The notes under the pieces are model-generated. The model was not told the DNA's origin and searched no databases. It saw only the letters and a list, made by a program, of their open reading frames with translations. This document shows positions 34,569 through 42,814 of a stretch of DNA of 64,000 nt, piece by piece. Source of the stretch: Vicinamibacteraceae bacterium (GTDB taxonomy: Bacteria; Planctomycetota; Phycisphaerae; Phycisphaerales; UBA5793); contig WYBR01000033.1 in the NCBI GenBank assembly GCA_011525805.1, forward strand, positions 92,518-156,517, given 5' to 3'. How positions within the stretch are numbered: position 1 is the stretch's first letter; every line of letters starts with the position of its first letter. A program made the translations under genes and the position numbers.

Positions 34569-35603
34569 TCAGAGTCGAGCCGTGTTGCTCAGGATGCACC
34601 TGCCGATCTCGGCGGCCTGGAGGTAGAGTCGTCCGCAACCGGCTCGGGGAACGTTGCCGCTGAAGACCGCCATGCCGTTGCCGTTCGCAGGCAATTGTCC
34701 GACGATGACGGCGGTGCGCAGGCTGAAGAAGACGCCCATGCAGTTCGGAACGGCTGTACCCTGCGCATCGCTGAAGGCGTACGCGAGCATGACGGGGGCG
34801 CCGGGCTGGGCGCCGGTAACGATCGCGGAGACGCGGCCGGGGCACGCGCCGTCGATGGCGAGTTCGATGCCCGTGTCGGGCGGCAGCAGGGTCATCTGCT
34901 GAAGGCTGTCGGGGCGGAGCATCTGGACGGACAGTTGAGTCTCGGGGTTGCCAAGGACGTTTCCGAGCGCCTGGAGGTTCCACGGATCAAGCCGGGTCTC
35001 GTGGATGAGGCTCATGTTGTGCGAGACGTCGAAGAAGGACTCGCAGAACTGATGGAACATCGAGATGGTGACGTCGGGCGGAGCGCCGCGCTGGGTCTGG
35101 AAGACGCGGGCCAGGTGGTCGATGCTCACGAGAATCTGCCCGTCGCCGGCGGCGGCGCTTCCGGCGCAGGAGAGGATCACACCGCCGTCGTCCTTCTTGA
35201 CGGTGCCCTGGCGCCGACCGTTCTCGCGGGCGTTGCCGCCGATGGTCCACCACCACTGCTTGATGGTGATCTCGTTGGACGTGGACTCGAACTTCACGAC
35301 GGCCTCGTTGGGCGGTCCGCCCGGCGGTTCCTTGGCCACGGTGCCGCCCCACAGGTTGTGGTTGTTGCCGCCTTCGACGCCGCGGTCGCCGGTGAAGGGG
35401 GCTTTCTCGACGATCTTGACGCCCTGCTTGGTCTCGATGTGCAGGTCATCCACGTCGACGCCTTCCTTGTTCTGAAACCGAACCGTGCGATCGGCGGCGA
35501 GCGAGGCCGCCGACGCGGCGAAGAGCAGCGACGCCCCGAGGAGCGCCGCGAAAACCGGTTTCATCGAGTCCCGGCGCGGAGTTGAAGCCTTCTGACGTGC
35601 CAT
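34569..35603 (-). CDS. Secreted protein with planctomycete-type Cys-containing C-terminal domain
   Basis: 344 residues from ATG 35603, preceded by AAAGGAG at eight bases. A Lys/Arg-rich n-region and hydrophobic FAALLGASLLFAASAASLA give a signal peptide. The middle (about 35-240) is a beta-rich domain without recognised motifs; it contains a WWWTIGGN segment and an N-terminal pair of Asp residues (VDVDDLH). The last ~95 residues begin at GACPG and contain AQGT, PNC, LYLQA and a final CILSN; this matches the C-terminal domain of the FG-GAP protein at 20723-22246. Function unknown. Confidence 0.75.
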   Translation of the reverse strand: MARQKASTPRRDSMKPVFAALLGASLLFAASAASLAADRTVRFQNKEGVDVDDLHIETKQGVKIVEKAPFTGDRGVEGGNNHNLWGGTVAKEPPGGPPNEAVVKFESTSNEITIKQWWWTIGGNARENGRRQGTVKKDDGGVILSCAGSAAAGDGQILVSIDHLARVFQTQRGAPPDVTISMFHQFCESFFDVSHNMSLIHETRLDPWNLQALGNVLGNPETQLSVQMLRPDSLQQMTLLPPDTGIELAIDGACPGRVSAIVTGAQPGAPVMLAYAFSDAQGTAVPNCMGVFFSLRTAVIVGQLPANGNGMAVFSGNVPRAGCGRLYLQAAEIGRCILSNTARL

Positions 35604-35815
35604 GTTGTCGTCTCCTTTCAAGAGAGTTGATTGTGGGCCTGGGGAGTTGTGCGTCTCCCCCGTCAGGACAGACCTCGCAAACCAGTCGCGGGCGGGGCAG
35701 TCGCGGCGTCGGACGGACTATCCGGACCTGCGGGATGACGATCTGGAGGCTCCGGGGCAAAAGTCGCTCCACAACGTCGGAAATGCCGCTATGCTTGACG
35801 TGCGGGAGGTCGAAC

Positions 35816-36448
35816 ATGACCGAGAGTCGCGCGACGGGCAACAGGCCGCCGGTGAAAGTCGAAGCGCCCGTTGACGACGCGGCGGAGGCGGCGGCGCGCC
35901 TCCTGCCGGCGATCTACGGCGAGTTGCGGGCGCTCGCGGCGAGTTACATGTCGCGCCGGCGGCCGGGCGAGACGCTCCAGCCCACCGCCCTCGTTCACGA
36001 GGCCTACCTCCGCCTCGCCGAGGGGCATTCGATCGACGTGCGCAGCCGCACGCACTTCTTCGCCATGGCAGCGCAGGCGATGCGCTGGGTGCTCGCGGAC
36101 CACGCGCGGCAGCGCGGCGCGGATAAGCGCGGCGGCGACTGGCGCCGCATCACCCTCAACGAAGCAATCACGCCCGGCGGGAGCGATCGCGAACTGGACA
36201 CCACGACTCTGCTCGACCTGCTCGAGACGCTCTCGAAGCGCGATGCGCGGGCGGCGCGCATCGTCGAACTTCGCTTCCTCGCCGGCCTGAGCATCGCCGA
36301 GACGGCCGAGGCGCTCAGCCTCTCCGAGGGAACGATCAAGAACGAATGGCGCTGGGTGCGCGCCTGGCTGATCGAGCAACTGGCGCCCGGCGGCGCGGCG
36401 GGCGAGGAGTCCGCGGCCGATGCGAGCGGCGAGGAGCCCGCGACGTGA
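35816..36448 (+). CDS. ECF-type sigma factor (PF07638-like group)
   Basis: 210 residues from ATG 35816, with GGGAGG six bases upstream. The N-terminal region 2 reads LLPAIYGELRALAASYM then RPGETLQPTALVHEAYLRLA, the hallmark of the ECF group found with Ser/Thr kinases in Planctomycetes and Acidobacteria. Region 4 carries ELRFLAGLSIAETAEALSLS, a helix-turn-helix. A GCTATGCT hexamer context at 35788-35795 may be its own promoter. Its stop codon overlaps the GTG start of the kinase gene, so sigma factor and kinase are made in a fixed ratio; the kinase probably controls the sigma factor, as proposed for such pairs. Confidence 0.92.
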   Translation: MTESRATGNRPPVKVEAPVDDAAEAAARLLPAIYGELRALAASYMSRRRPGETLQPTALVHEAYLRLAEGHSIDVRSRTHFFAMAAQAMRWVLADHARQRGADKRGGDWRRITLNEAITPGGSDRELDTTTLLDLLETLSKRDARAARIVELRFLAGLSIAETAEALSLSEGTIKNEWRWVRAWLIEQLAPGGAAGEESAADASGEEPAT

Positions 36449-38103
36449 CGCAGGAGGCCGGCTACGACCGAGCCAAGGAACTTTTCCTCGCCGCCTGCGA
36501 ACTTCCGCCGGACCAGTGCCGCTCGCTCCTCGAGCGGGAGTGCGAGGGTGACGAGGCGCTGCGCCGCCGTGTCGAATCGCTCCTGGCGCTGGACTCGGCG
36601 GCGACGCAGCACGAGGACATCGCGCTGGCCGCGCCGAGCGCCTTCCAGCGCCCCCTGCCCGAGCGCATCGGGCCGTACCGCATCACGGGCCTGATCGGCG
36701 AGGGCGGCATGGGCACGGTCTACGAAGCCGTGCAGCGCCGGCCGCAGCGCCGCGTCGCGCTCAAGGTCATTCGCGGACTCATCGCCTCGCCCCAGGCCAT
36801 GCGCCGCTTCGAGCGCGAGGTCGAGTTGCTCGGGCGGCTGCGACACCCGCAGATGGCCCAGATTTACGACGCCGGCGTCCACCACGAGCAGAGGTCTGAG
36901 GAAGATGCGAAGACGCAGGCGGCGTCGGGGCATGCGCTCGATCCGCCGGCCTCTTCGCCCCGCCCGGTCGCCCTGCCCTACTTCGCCATGGAACTCGTCA
37001 ACGGCATGCCGATCACCGACTTCGCGGCCCGGCAGAACCTCAGCCTCGAAGCACGGCTGCGACTGATCATCCGCCTGTGCGACGCGGTCGGCTATGCGCA
37101 CCGCAAGGGAGTGATTCACCTCGATCTCAAGCCGGGCAACATTCTCGTCGACTACGCCGGCCATCCCAAGATTCTCGACTTCGGCATTGCGCGGGCGACC
37201 GACCCGGGCCCTTCGGACGCCGACGATCCGGAGAGGCCGCGCGTCATCGTCGGCACGGTCCCCTACATGAGCCCGGAGCAGATCGGCGGCGACCCGCACG
37301 AGATCGACACGCGCAGCGACATCTACGCCCTCGGCGCGGTCTGCTACGAACTGGTTACCGGCTGCACTCCACACGGGACCGAGGAGATGGCGCCGCGCGA
37401 GGCGGTGGACCACATCCTCGCCCACGATCCCATCCCCTTCAACGAGGCCACTGACGATTCCCCTCCGCGCGACCTTGAACGCATCGTGCGCAAGGCGCTT
37501 CACCGCACCCGCGACCAGCGCTACCAGACGACGCAGGAGTTCGCGCTCGACCTCGAGCGGTTCCTGGCGCGGCTGCCGGTTTCGGTGGCGCCGCACTCGG
37601 TGTGGTACGTGCTGCGGCTGTTCGCGGCTCGGCATCGCCTCGTCGTCGCCGGGGCGGGCGTTGCCGTGGCGCTGCTCGCCGCGATGACCGCCGTGCTCGT
37701 CAATCTCTCCATCAGCGCCGGCAGGATCGGCAACGAGCGCGACGTGCTCGCTGAGATGGTGCGAACCCTGCTGCTCGCGCCCGAGGGCGAGGCCGAAGCG
37801 TCGCGGCGCGCGGAGCAACTCGAAGCGTGGCGCGCGCGGCTGGCGGCGGACCTGCCCGCCAGTGGAGAACTCCGCGCCATGCTGGACATCGCCCTCGCCG
37901 AGGCGTGGTGCGATGCGGCGAAGACGGATCAGGCCGTGGCGGCGGCTGTGCCCGCGGCCGAGCGCCTTCTCGCTCTCCGGGGCCAATCTGATCCGATAAC
38001 CCGGAAAGCGGCCCAAGTCGCCGCCCGCTGCCTCGAGTCGGCGGGTCAAGTCGAGCAGGCGGCCACCTGGCGGAGCATTGCCGGCAGCGCCCCGCCCGGG
38101 TAG
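36445..38103 (+). CDS. Transmembrane serine/threonine protein kinase
   Basis: 552 residues from GTG 36445 (GTGA overlap with the sigma gene). A ~70-residue helical N-terminus with DEALRRRVESLL precedes the kinase domain: GEGGMGTVY at 85-93, the ATP-binding Lys107 in VALK, a low-complexity insertion of about 30 residues before the hinge (YFAMELVNG), the catalytic loop HLDLKPGN (HLD instead of HRD) and DFGIARA, then SPEQ. One membrane helix follows near 400-425 (VVAGAGVAVALLAAMTAVLV). The ~125-residue outer part is helical and shorter than the TPR arrays usual in this family. It would phosphorylate cytosolic targets in answer to a surface signal. Confidence 0.92.
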   Translation: MTQEAGYDRAKELFLAACELPPDQCRSLLERECEGDEALRRRVESLLALDSAATQHEDIALAAPSAFQRPLPERIGPYRITGLIGEGGMGTVYEAVQRRPQRRVALKVIRGLIASPQAMRRFEREVELLGRLRHPQMAQIYDAGVHHEQRSEEDAKTQAASGHALDPPASSPRPVALPYFAMELVNGMPITDFAARQNLSLEARLRLIIRLCDAVGYAHRKGVIHLDLKPGNILVDYAGHPKILDFGIARATDPGPSDADDPERPRVIVGTVPYMSPEQIGGDPHEIDTRSDIYALGAVCYELVTGCTPHGTEEMAPREAVDHILAHDPIPFNEATDDSPPRDLERIVRKALHRTRDQRYQTTQEFALDLERFLARLPVSVAPHSVWYVLRLFAARHRLVVAGAGVAVALLAAMTAVLVNLSISAGRIGNERDVLAEMVRTLLLAPEGEAEASRRAEQLEAWRARLAADLPASGELRAMLDIALAEAWCDAAKTDQAVAAAVPAAERLLALRGQSDPITRKAAQVAARCLESAGQVEQAATWRSIAGSAPPG

Positions 38104-38300
38104 CGCCAGGCCCGTCGCGTTCCCCCCGCGCGGTGCTCTTCGGCGCCGCGAGTTGAGCTTCGTTCGCTCGGAATGGGCGAATGCAGCATGAAACCGGCGG
38201 CCTTAACGGTTGAATAGGGAACTCGACCGCGCCGCAGCGCGCATACCCTGCGTTGCCGCCTTGCCCGATCCGAACCCACCCGAGAGAGGACACCCAGCCG

Positions 38301-41300
38301 ATGCATCGACCAACTCGACTCGAACGACTTCGCCAGCCGGCCCGATCCCTGCTCGCCCTGACCGCGGTCATGGCCATCGGGCCCTGCTTCCCACGCGTCG
38401 GGTCCGGCGCCGGCACATGCCTCGCAGCCGATGCCCTTGCCGGGTCGGACTCGCTCGACCTCGGATCCATGCGGGTCATTGAGGGGCGGGCGAACACCTT
38501 CACGCGCAACACGCAGGGCCGCGCCGCCCTCGCCGTCGATCCGCAGGGGCGTTTCCTGGCGATCTGGGACAGCCGCCGGCAGGAGCAGGGCACCTACGGC
38601 GTCTTCGCGCAGCGATTCGATCAACTCGGCCGGCGTATCGGCACGGAGTTGCGCGTCAACGAGTTCACGAAGTCGATTCAGCACGCGCCTGCGGCCGCGT
38701 TTGACGCCCAGGGCGGCGCGTGGGCGGTTTGGGAGTCCCTCGGCCAGGATGGAGACGGCTTTGGCATCGCCCTGCGGCGATTCGGTCAAGACGGTGACCG
38801 CCTCATTCCGCTCGAGGGCGACTTCATCGTGAACACGACGACGACGCGCGACCAGTTCGCTCCCGCGATCAGCATCAGCCCCGGCGGGACGGCTCTGGTC
38901 TCGTGGTCCTCCGCGGATGAGCCGGGCCGCATTGCCGCGCGGGGGCGTTTCTTCTCCGCCGACGGCGAGCCGCTCGGCGAAGAGTTCGGCCTCCTGGACG
39001 AGTCGGGACTGGGCGCGCGCAACATCGCGCACGTCGCGCTGCCCGACGGCCGGTTCCTCATCGCCTACACGCGCCTTGACCTCGCGACGGACGCGTCGGG
39101 CGTCGAGGCGCGCCTGCTCGACCCCGCCGATTCGGCGCTGAGCGAGGCGATCGCCGTTTCGGCTTCGATCGGACGCGACTGCATTGAGCCAGCCGTCGCC
39201 GTCGACGCCGCCGGTCGCTGCACGATCGCGTGGATGCAGGCGCGGGAGGATGACGGCTACGACGTCGTCGCGGCCCGCTTCGATTCACAAGGCGCCGCGG
39301 AAGGCGCGCCCTTCGTCGTCGCGCAGCGCCAGGGGTCAAACTGGCTCAGCGGCGCCGCGGTCGCGGCTCATCCGGACGGCCGCTTTGCCATCGCCTGGAA
39401 TGAATACGGAACGAAGACCGCCGAGATGAACGGCGACCGCCTCGAAGTCGTCAATCCCGCGTCGATTCTGGCGCAGGTCTACGACGAACGCGCCACGCCG
39501 CTCGGCTCGCCGGTTCAGATCAACCGCCTGAGCGAAGGCGAGCAGGCGCTCACCGCCGCCAGCGGCGCGACGCGCCTCGCCTGGACGTCCGCCGGGCAGT
39601 TCGCTGCGGCGTGGAACGGGCAGGTGGAAGGCGACCGCGTCGGCGTCGGGCTGACCGTCTACTCACCCGGCGAACTCAATCCGCCGGCGCCGGCGGCCGT
39701 CGAACCGCTGGCCGCAGGCGAAGGCATCGAAGACGCCAACGCCACGCCCATCCGCGATCCGGATTGGAAGCCCATGCCCCGCGACGTTTTCGTCCAGGCG
39801 GAAGGGCCGGACTACGGCTTCCTCGGCTACATGCAGACCGAATGGCAGCCGCCGGATCCGGACATCGCCGCCGGCCCCAACCACGTCGTCATCGTCGTGA
39901 ACATGCGCGTCGCGGTCTTCACCCACGACGGGCAGGAGGTCTTCCACGAGTACCTCGAGGACTTCTTCCGCGGCCAAGGGTCGAACAACTTCGTCTTCGA
40001 CCCCGTGGCGGCGTGGGATCCGCTGGCGCGGCGGTTCGTCATCGCCGCCGCCGAGCACAACGGCAGCATCTCGCGCCTCGTCATCGCCGTGTCGCGCACG
40101 GAGAATCCCCTCGACGGCTGGAACAAGTACGGCTTCAACACCAACCACATCGGCGGCTTCATCGATTTTGAAAACCTCGGCATCGGCACCGACGCCTACC
40201 ACATCACTGCCGACTACTTCGAGGGGCAGGGCAACGTCATTCACATCTTCGAGAAGGCCCCGATGCTCGTCGGCAACCCCGTCACCCTCAAGCACATCAA
40301 CACAAGCGGCAACCTCCTGTCGCTGGGCAGCGTGCAGAATTTTGACGCGAACGCGCCGGCCCAGTACTTCGCCACCTCGTGGATCAGCCGCACGACGATA
40401 CGAATCTACGCCGTGCGCAACGCCACCGGAACGCCGACGATCGTCTCGCGCGACATCACCGTGCCCTACATGGAAGATCCGCCCGACGCGGCGCAGCGCG
40501 GCTCATCCAACCGCGTCTCCACCATCGACCGCCGCATCAAGAACGGCGTCTACCGCAACGGGACGCTCTGGCTCTCGCACAGCATTGGCGAGAACAGCAC
40601 CGCCCGGGTGCGCTGGTACGAAATCGCGATCAACGGCTGGCCGCAGAGCGGACAGAACCCCTCCCTCACCCAGATGGGAACCATCAACAACGGGACGGGC
40701 GAGCACAACTGGTTCCCCGACCTGGGCGTAAGCGACGAGGGCGACGTCGTCATCACCACCAGCCGCTCCTCTTCCAACGACTACCCCTACATCGCGCGGC
40801 ACATCCGCAAGCTCGGCGATCCCACGGGCACCGTCCGCGCCCCCGTCCGACTCAAGGAGAGCGACGGGCCGCACACCGGCAGCCGATGGGGGGACTACAG
40901 CGGCATCGACGAAGACCCCGACCGCCCCGGCGTCTTCTGGAGCCACAACGAGTACAACACGACCGGCCAGTCCTGGCGCACCTGGGTCGGAGAGATCAAC
41001 GCCAGGCGCGGCCTGGTGCTCAGCGTCAACCAGATCGTCCGTGGTCAGCCCTCGACTCTCACCGTCAGCAACGCCGCGGCGAACGGGACCGTCTACTTCG
41101 CCTACAGCGTGCAGGGGCTCCGCGACCTCTATGTGCCCTTCCTTGACGTGACGATCGGTCTGCGCGCCCCGACGCTCATCGGCTCGCGCACCGCCGACGC
41201 GACGGGCACGGCCGTGCTGACGATGAACGTGCCTCCCAACGCGCCGCGCGTGCCCGTGTGGATCCAGGCCGCGGAGAGCCGCAACGCCTCCAACATCATC

Positions 41301-41318
41301 GCCGGGCAGATCAACTGA
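38301..41318 (+). CDS. Large secreted beta-propeller protein
   Basis: 1005 residues from ATG 38301 (AGAGAGGA upstream). A signal peptide is followed by about six repeats of ~70 residues with a GRFLAIWD / GGAWAVWE / GTALVSWS core (residues ~75-470), a propeller-like array. A second globular region (about 500-900) starts with PDIAAGPNHVVIVVNMRVAVF, a segment often seen in secreted planctomycete and actinobacterial proteins, and ends near DPDRPGVFWSHNEYN. The last ~95 residues (LSVNQIVRGQPSTL...SNIIAGQI) resemble, without the Cys residues, the C-terminal domains at 20723-22246 and 34569-35603. It lies directly after the ECF sigma factor-kinase pair. Function unknown. Confidence 0.8.
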   Translation: MHRPTRLERLRQPARSLLALTAVMAIGPCFPRVGSGAGTCLAADALAGSDSLDLGSMRVIEGRANTFTRNTQGRAALAVDPQGRFLAIWDSRRQEQGTYGVFAQRFDQLGRRIGTELRVNEFTKSIQHAPAAAFDAQGGAWAVWESLGQDGDGFGIALRRFGQDGDRLIPLEGDFIVNTTTTRDQFAPAISISPGGTALVSWSSADEPGRIAARGRFFSADGEPLGEEFGLLDESGLGARNIAHVALPDGRFLIAYTRLDLATDASGVEARLLDPADSALSEAIAVSASIGRDCIEPAVAVDAAGRCTIAWMQAREDDGYDVVAARFDSQGAAEGAPFVVAQRQGSNWLSGAAVAAHPDGRFAIAWNEYGTKTAEMNGDRLEVVNPASILAQVYDERATPLGSPVQINRLSEGEQALTAASGATRLAWTSAGQFAAAWNGQVEGDRVGVGLTVYSPGELNPPAPAAVEPLAAGEGIEDANATPIRDPDWKPMPRDVFVQAEGPDYGFLGYMQTEWQPPDPDIAAGPNHVVIVVNMRVAVFTHDGQEVFHEYLEDFFRGQGSNNFVFDPVAAWDPLARRFVIAAAEHNGSISRLVIAVSRTENPLDGWNKYGFNTNHIGGFIDFENLGIGTDAYHITADYFEGQGNVIHIFEKAPMLVGNPVTLKHINTSGNLLSLGSVQNFDANAPAQYFATSWISRTTIRIYAVRNATGTPTIVSRDITVPYMEDPPDAAQRGSSNRVSTIDRRIKNGVYRNGTLWLSHSIGENSTARVRWYEIAINGWPQSGQNPSLTQMGTINNGTGEHNWFPDLGVSDEGDVVITTSRSSSNDYPYIARHIRKLGDPTGTVRAPVRLKESDGPHTGSRWGDYSGIDEDPDRPGVFWSHNEYNTTGQSWRTWVGEINARRGLVLSVNQIVRGQPSTLTVSNAAANGTVYFAYSVQGLRDLYVPFLDVTIGLRAPTLIGSRTADATGTAVLTMNVPPNAPRVPVWIQAAESRNASNIIAGQIN

Positions 41319-41345
41319 CCCGCGCTCACATGGCGAGTATCGGCG

Positions 41346-41377
41346 ACAGGCCCGGTCACGAACCGGGCCTGTTGCTT
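41346..41377 (+). terminator. Terminator hairpin after the 1005-residue secreted protein
   Basis: A perfect 11-bp stem (41346-41356 with 41362-41372) with a CACGA loop, followed by a short mixed T stretch. It lies 27 bases after the stop codon. Confidence 0.75.
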
Positions 41378-41532
41378 GGAGCAACGCGCGATTATGGAGC
41401 GGCGTCGGAATCGTCTCTCAGCGCCCAGCGCCGGCGAGGGCTGATCGCGACGCGCGCCCTCCTCGTCGCCTTGCTCCTCGCTTCCTCGCTGGCGCTTCGG
41501 CCTGGTCGCGGCGACCGTGAGAATCACGGCGC

Positions 41533-41538
41533 TATGCT
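41533..41538 (+). promoter_or_regulatory. -10-like TATGCT upstream of the histidine phosphatase fusion gene
   Basis: GCTATGCT context 32 bases before ATG 41571, same motif as upstream of the ECF sigma gene (35790-35795) and the amidohydrolase operon. A -35 match is not evident. Confidence 0.4.
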
Positions 41539-41570
41539 GGGCGGCTGTCTCACTGCGAAGGAGTTCCTTC

Positions 41571-42557
41571 ATGCGCTTCGCCACAATGCTCACCCTGATG
41601 CTGATCACCACGGTCGCCCTGCTTCGACCGCCGACTCGGGCAGTCGCGATGCAGTCGATTGAGGTGCAAGCGGCCCCGACCATCATCTACGTCGTCCGCC
41701 ATGCGGAGAAGGCGGCCGACGATCCCGATCCGCGCGATCCGGGCCTCTCAGCGCTGGGCCTGGCGCGGCGCGAGACGCTGCGGCGGGCGCTCGCCGACGT
41801 ACCTTTGCGGGCCGTGTACGCGACGGAATACCGCCGCACGCGCGAGACGGTGCAGCCGCTCGCCGAGGGCCGCGGCCTGGCAGTGACGGTCGCGCCGGCC
41901 CGCGACGCCGCCGGCCTTGCGAAGACCATACTGGAGTCGCATCGCGGCGAGACCGTGCTCGTTGCGGGCCACTCGAACACCGTCCCGGCGATCCTCCGCG
42001 CCCTCGGCGCGGCCGAGGCGCCCGCTCTCGCCGAGAGCGACTACGACGATCTCTTTATCGCGACGGTTTCGAGCGAAGGCAGCGCCTCGCTTGTTCGCCT
42101 GCACTATGGTCCGCCGGATGACGCGGGAGCAGCGACGGATCTCATCGCTTCCGCCGGCGCCATGCTCGACGACTTTCACGACGCCGCCGCCAAGGCCGAC
42201 GAGGACCGCTACTTCGCACACTTCCACCCGCGGGGGCTGTTCCTCGGCACGGATGCAAGCGAGCGCTGGACGCTTGAGGAGTTCAAGGCCTTCGCCATGC
42301 CTTACTTCGAGCGCGAGACGGCGTGGACGTACGAACCGCGGCAGCGCTGCGTTGACGTTTCCGAAGACGGGCAGTGGGCGTGGTTTGACGAGGCGCTTGT
42401 GAACGTGAAATATGGCCGATGCCGCGGCACGGGGACGCTGCGGCGCGTCGCGGGGCAGTGGAGGATCGTGCAGTATCACCTCACGATGCCGATTCCCAAC
42501 GACCTCGCCGTGGAGACGGCCAACCGAATCGCCGAGCACGAGAAGTCCGAGCCGTAG
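41571..42557 (+). CDS. Secreted histidine phosphatase fused to an NTF2/SnoaL-like domain
   Basis: 328 residues from ATG 41571 (GAAGGAG seven bases upstream). A signal peptide (MLTLMLITTVALL) precedes a histidine phosphatase domain (about 30-190): the phospho-acceptor His in VVRHAEKA (RHA rather than RHG), Arg in YATEYRRTRET, and the second His in VAGHSNT. From ~205 to the end, a second domain reads as an NTF2/SnoaL-like alpha+beta barrel: a helical DDFHDAAAKADEDRYFAHF start, then FERETAWTYEPRQRCVDVSE, WAWFDEALVN and QWRIVQYHLTMPIP. SnoaL_3-type domains usually stand alone, so the fusion is unusual. Substrate unknown. Confidence 0.85.
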   Translation: MRFATMLTLMLITTVALLRPPTRAVAMQSIEVQAAPTIIYVVRHAEKAADDPDPRDPGLSALGLARRETLRRALADVPLRAVYATEYRRTRETVQPLAEGRGLAVTVAPARDAAGLAKTILESHRGETVLVAGHSNTVPAILRALGAAEAPALAESDYDDLFIATVSSEGSASLVRLHYGPPDDAGAATDLIASAGAMLDDFHDAAAKADEDRYFAHFHPRGLFLGTDASERWTLEEFKAFAMPYFERETAWTYEPRQRCVDVSEDGQWAWFDEALVNVKYGRCRGTGTLRRVAGQWRIVQYHLTMPIPNDLAVETANRIAEHEKSEP

Positions 42558-42617
42558 GCGGCGCCGCCTGCGGATCGAGCATTTCCACTTCAAGTGTGCC
42601 GCTCCGAGGTGGCATCG

Positions 42618-42641
42618 AACTCCGCCGCCCTGGGCGGAGTT
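42618..42641 (+). terminator. Hairpin after the histidine phosphatase fusion gene
   Basis: A perfect 9-bp stem (42618-42626 with 42633-42641), six-base loop, two T residues after it on the plus strand and A residues before it. Likely a weak terminator, 60 bases after the stop codon. Confidence 0.5.
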
Positions 42642-42749
42642 TGATGGCGAGCGTGCAAGTGAGCGGCGCGCCAGAACAGGTGCCACACCGCATCGCGCAA
42701 GCGCGCCGTTTGCGAACGTGCAGGCGTGAACGAATGCCCCTCCCCGCCG

Positions 42750-42785
42750 CACTGCACTCTCGCGCAAAGCCGCGAGCGTGCAGTG
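42750..42785. terminator. Long hairpin between convergent genes
   Basis: Arms 42750-42764 and 42771-42785 pair over 14 of 15 positions with a CAAAGC loop. It lies 29 bases after the end of the minus-strand sulfatase-fold gene and serves either strand. No T-run. Confidence 0.5.
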
Positions 42786-42814
42786 GCACCCGCCATGCCT
42801 GAAGTGAAACTGCC

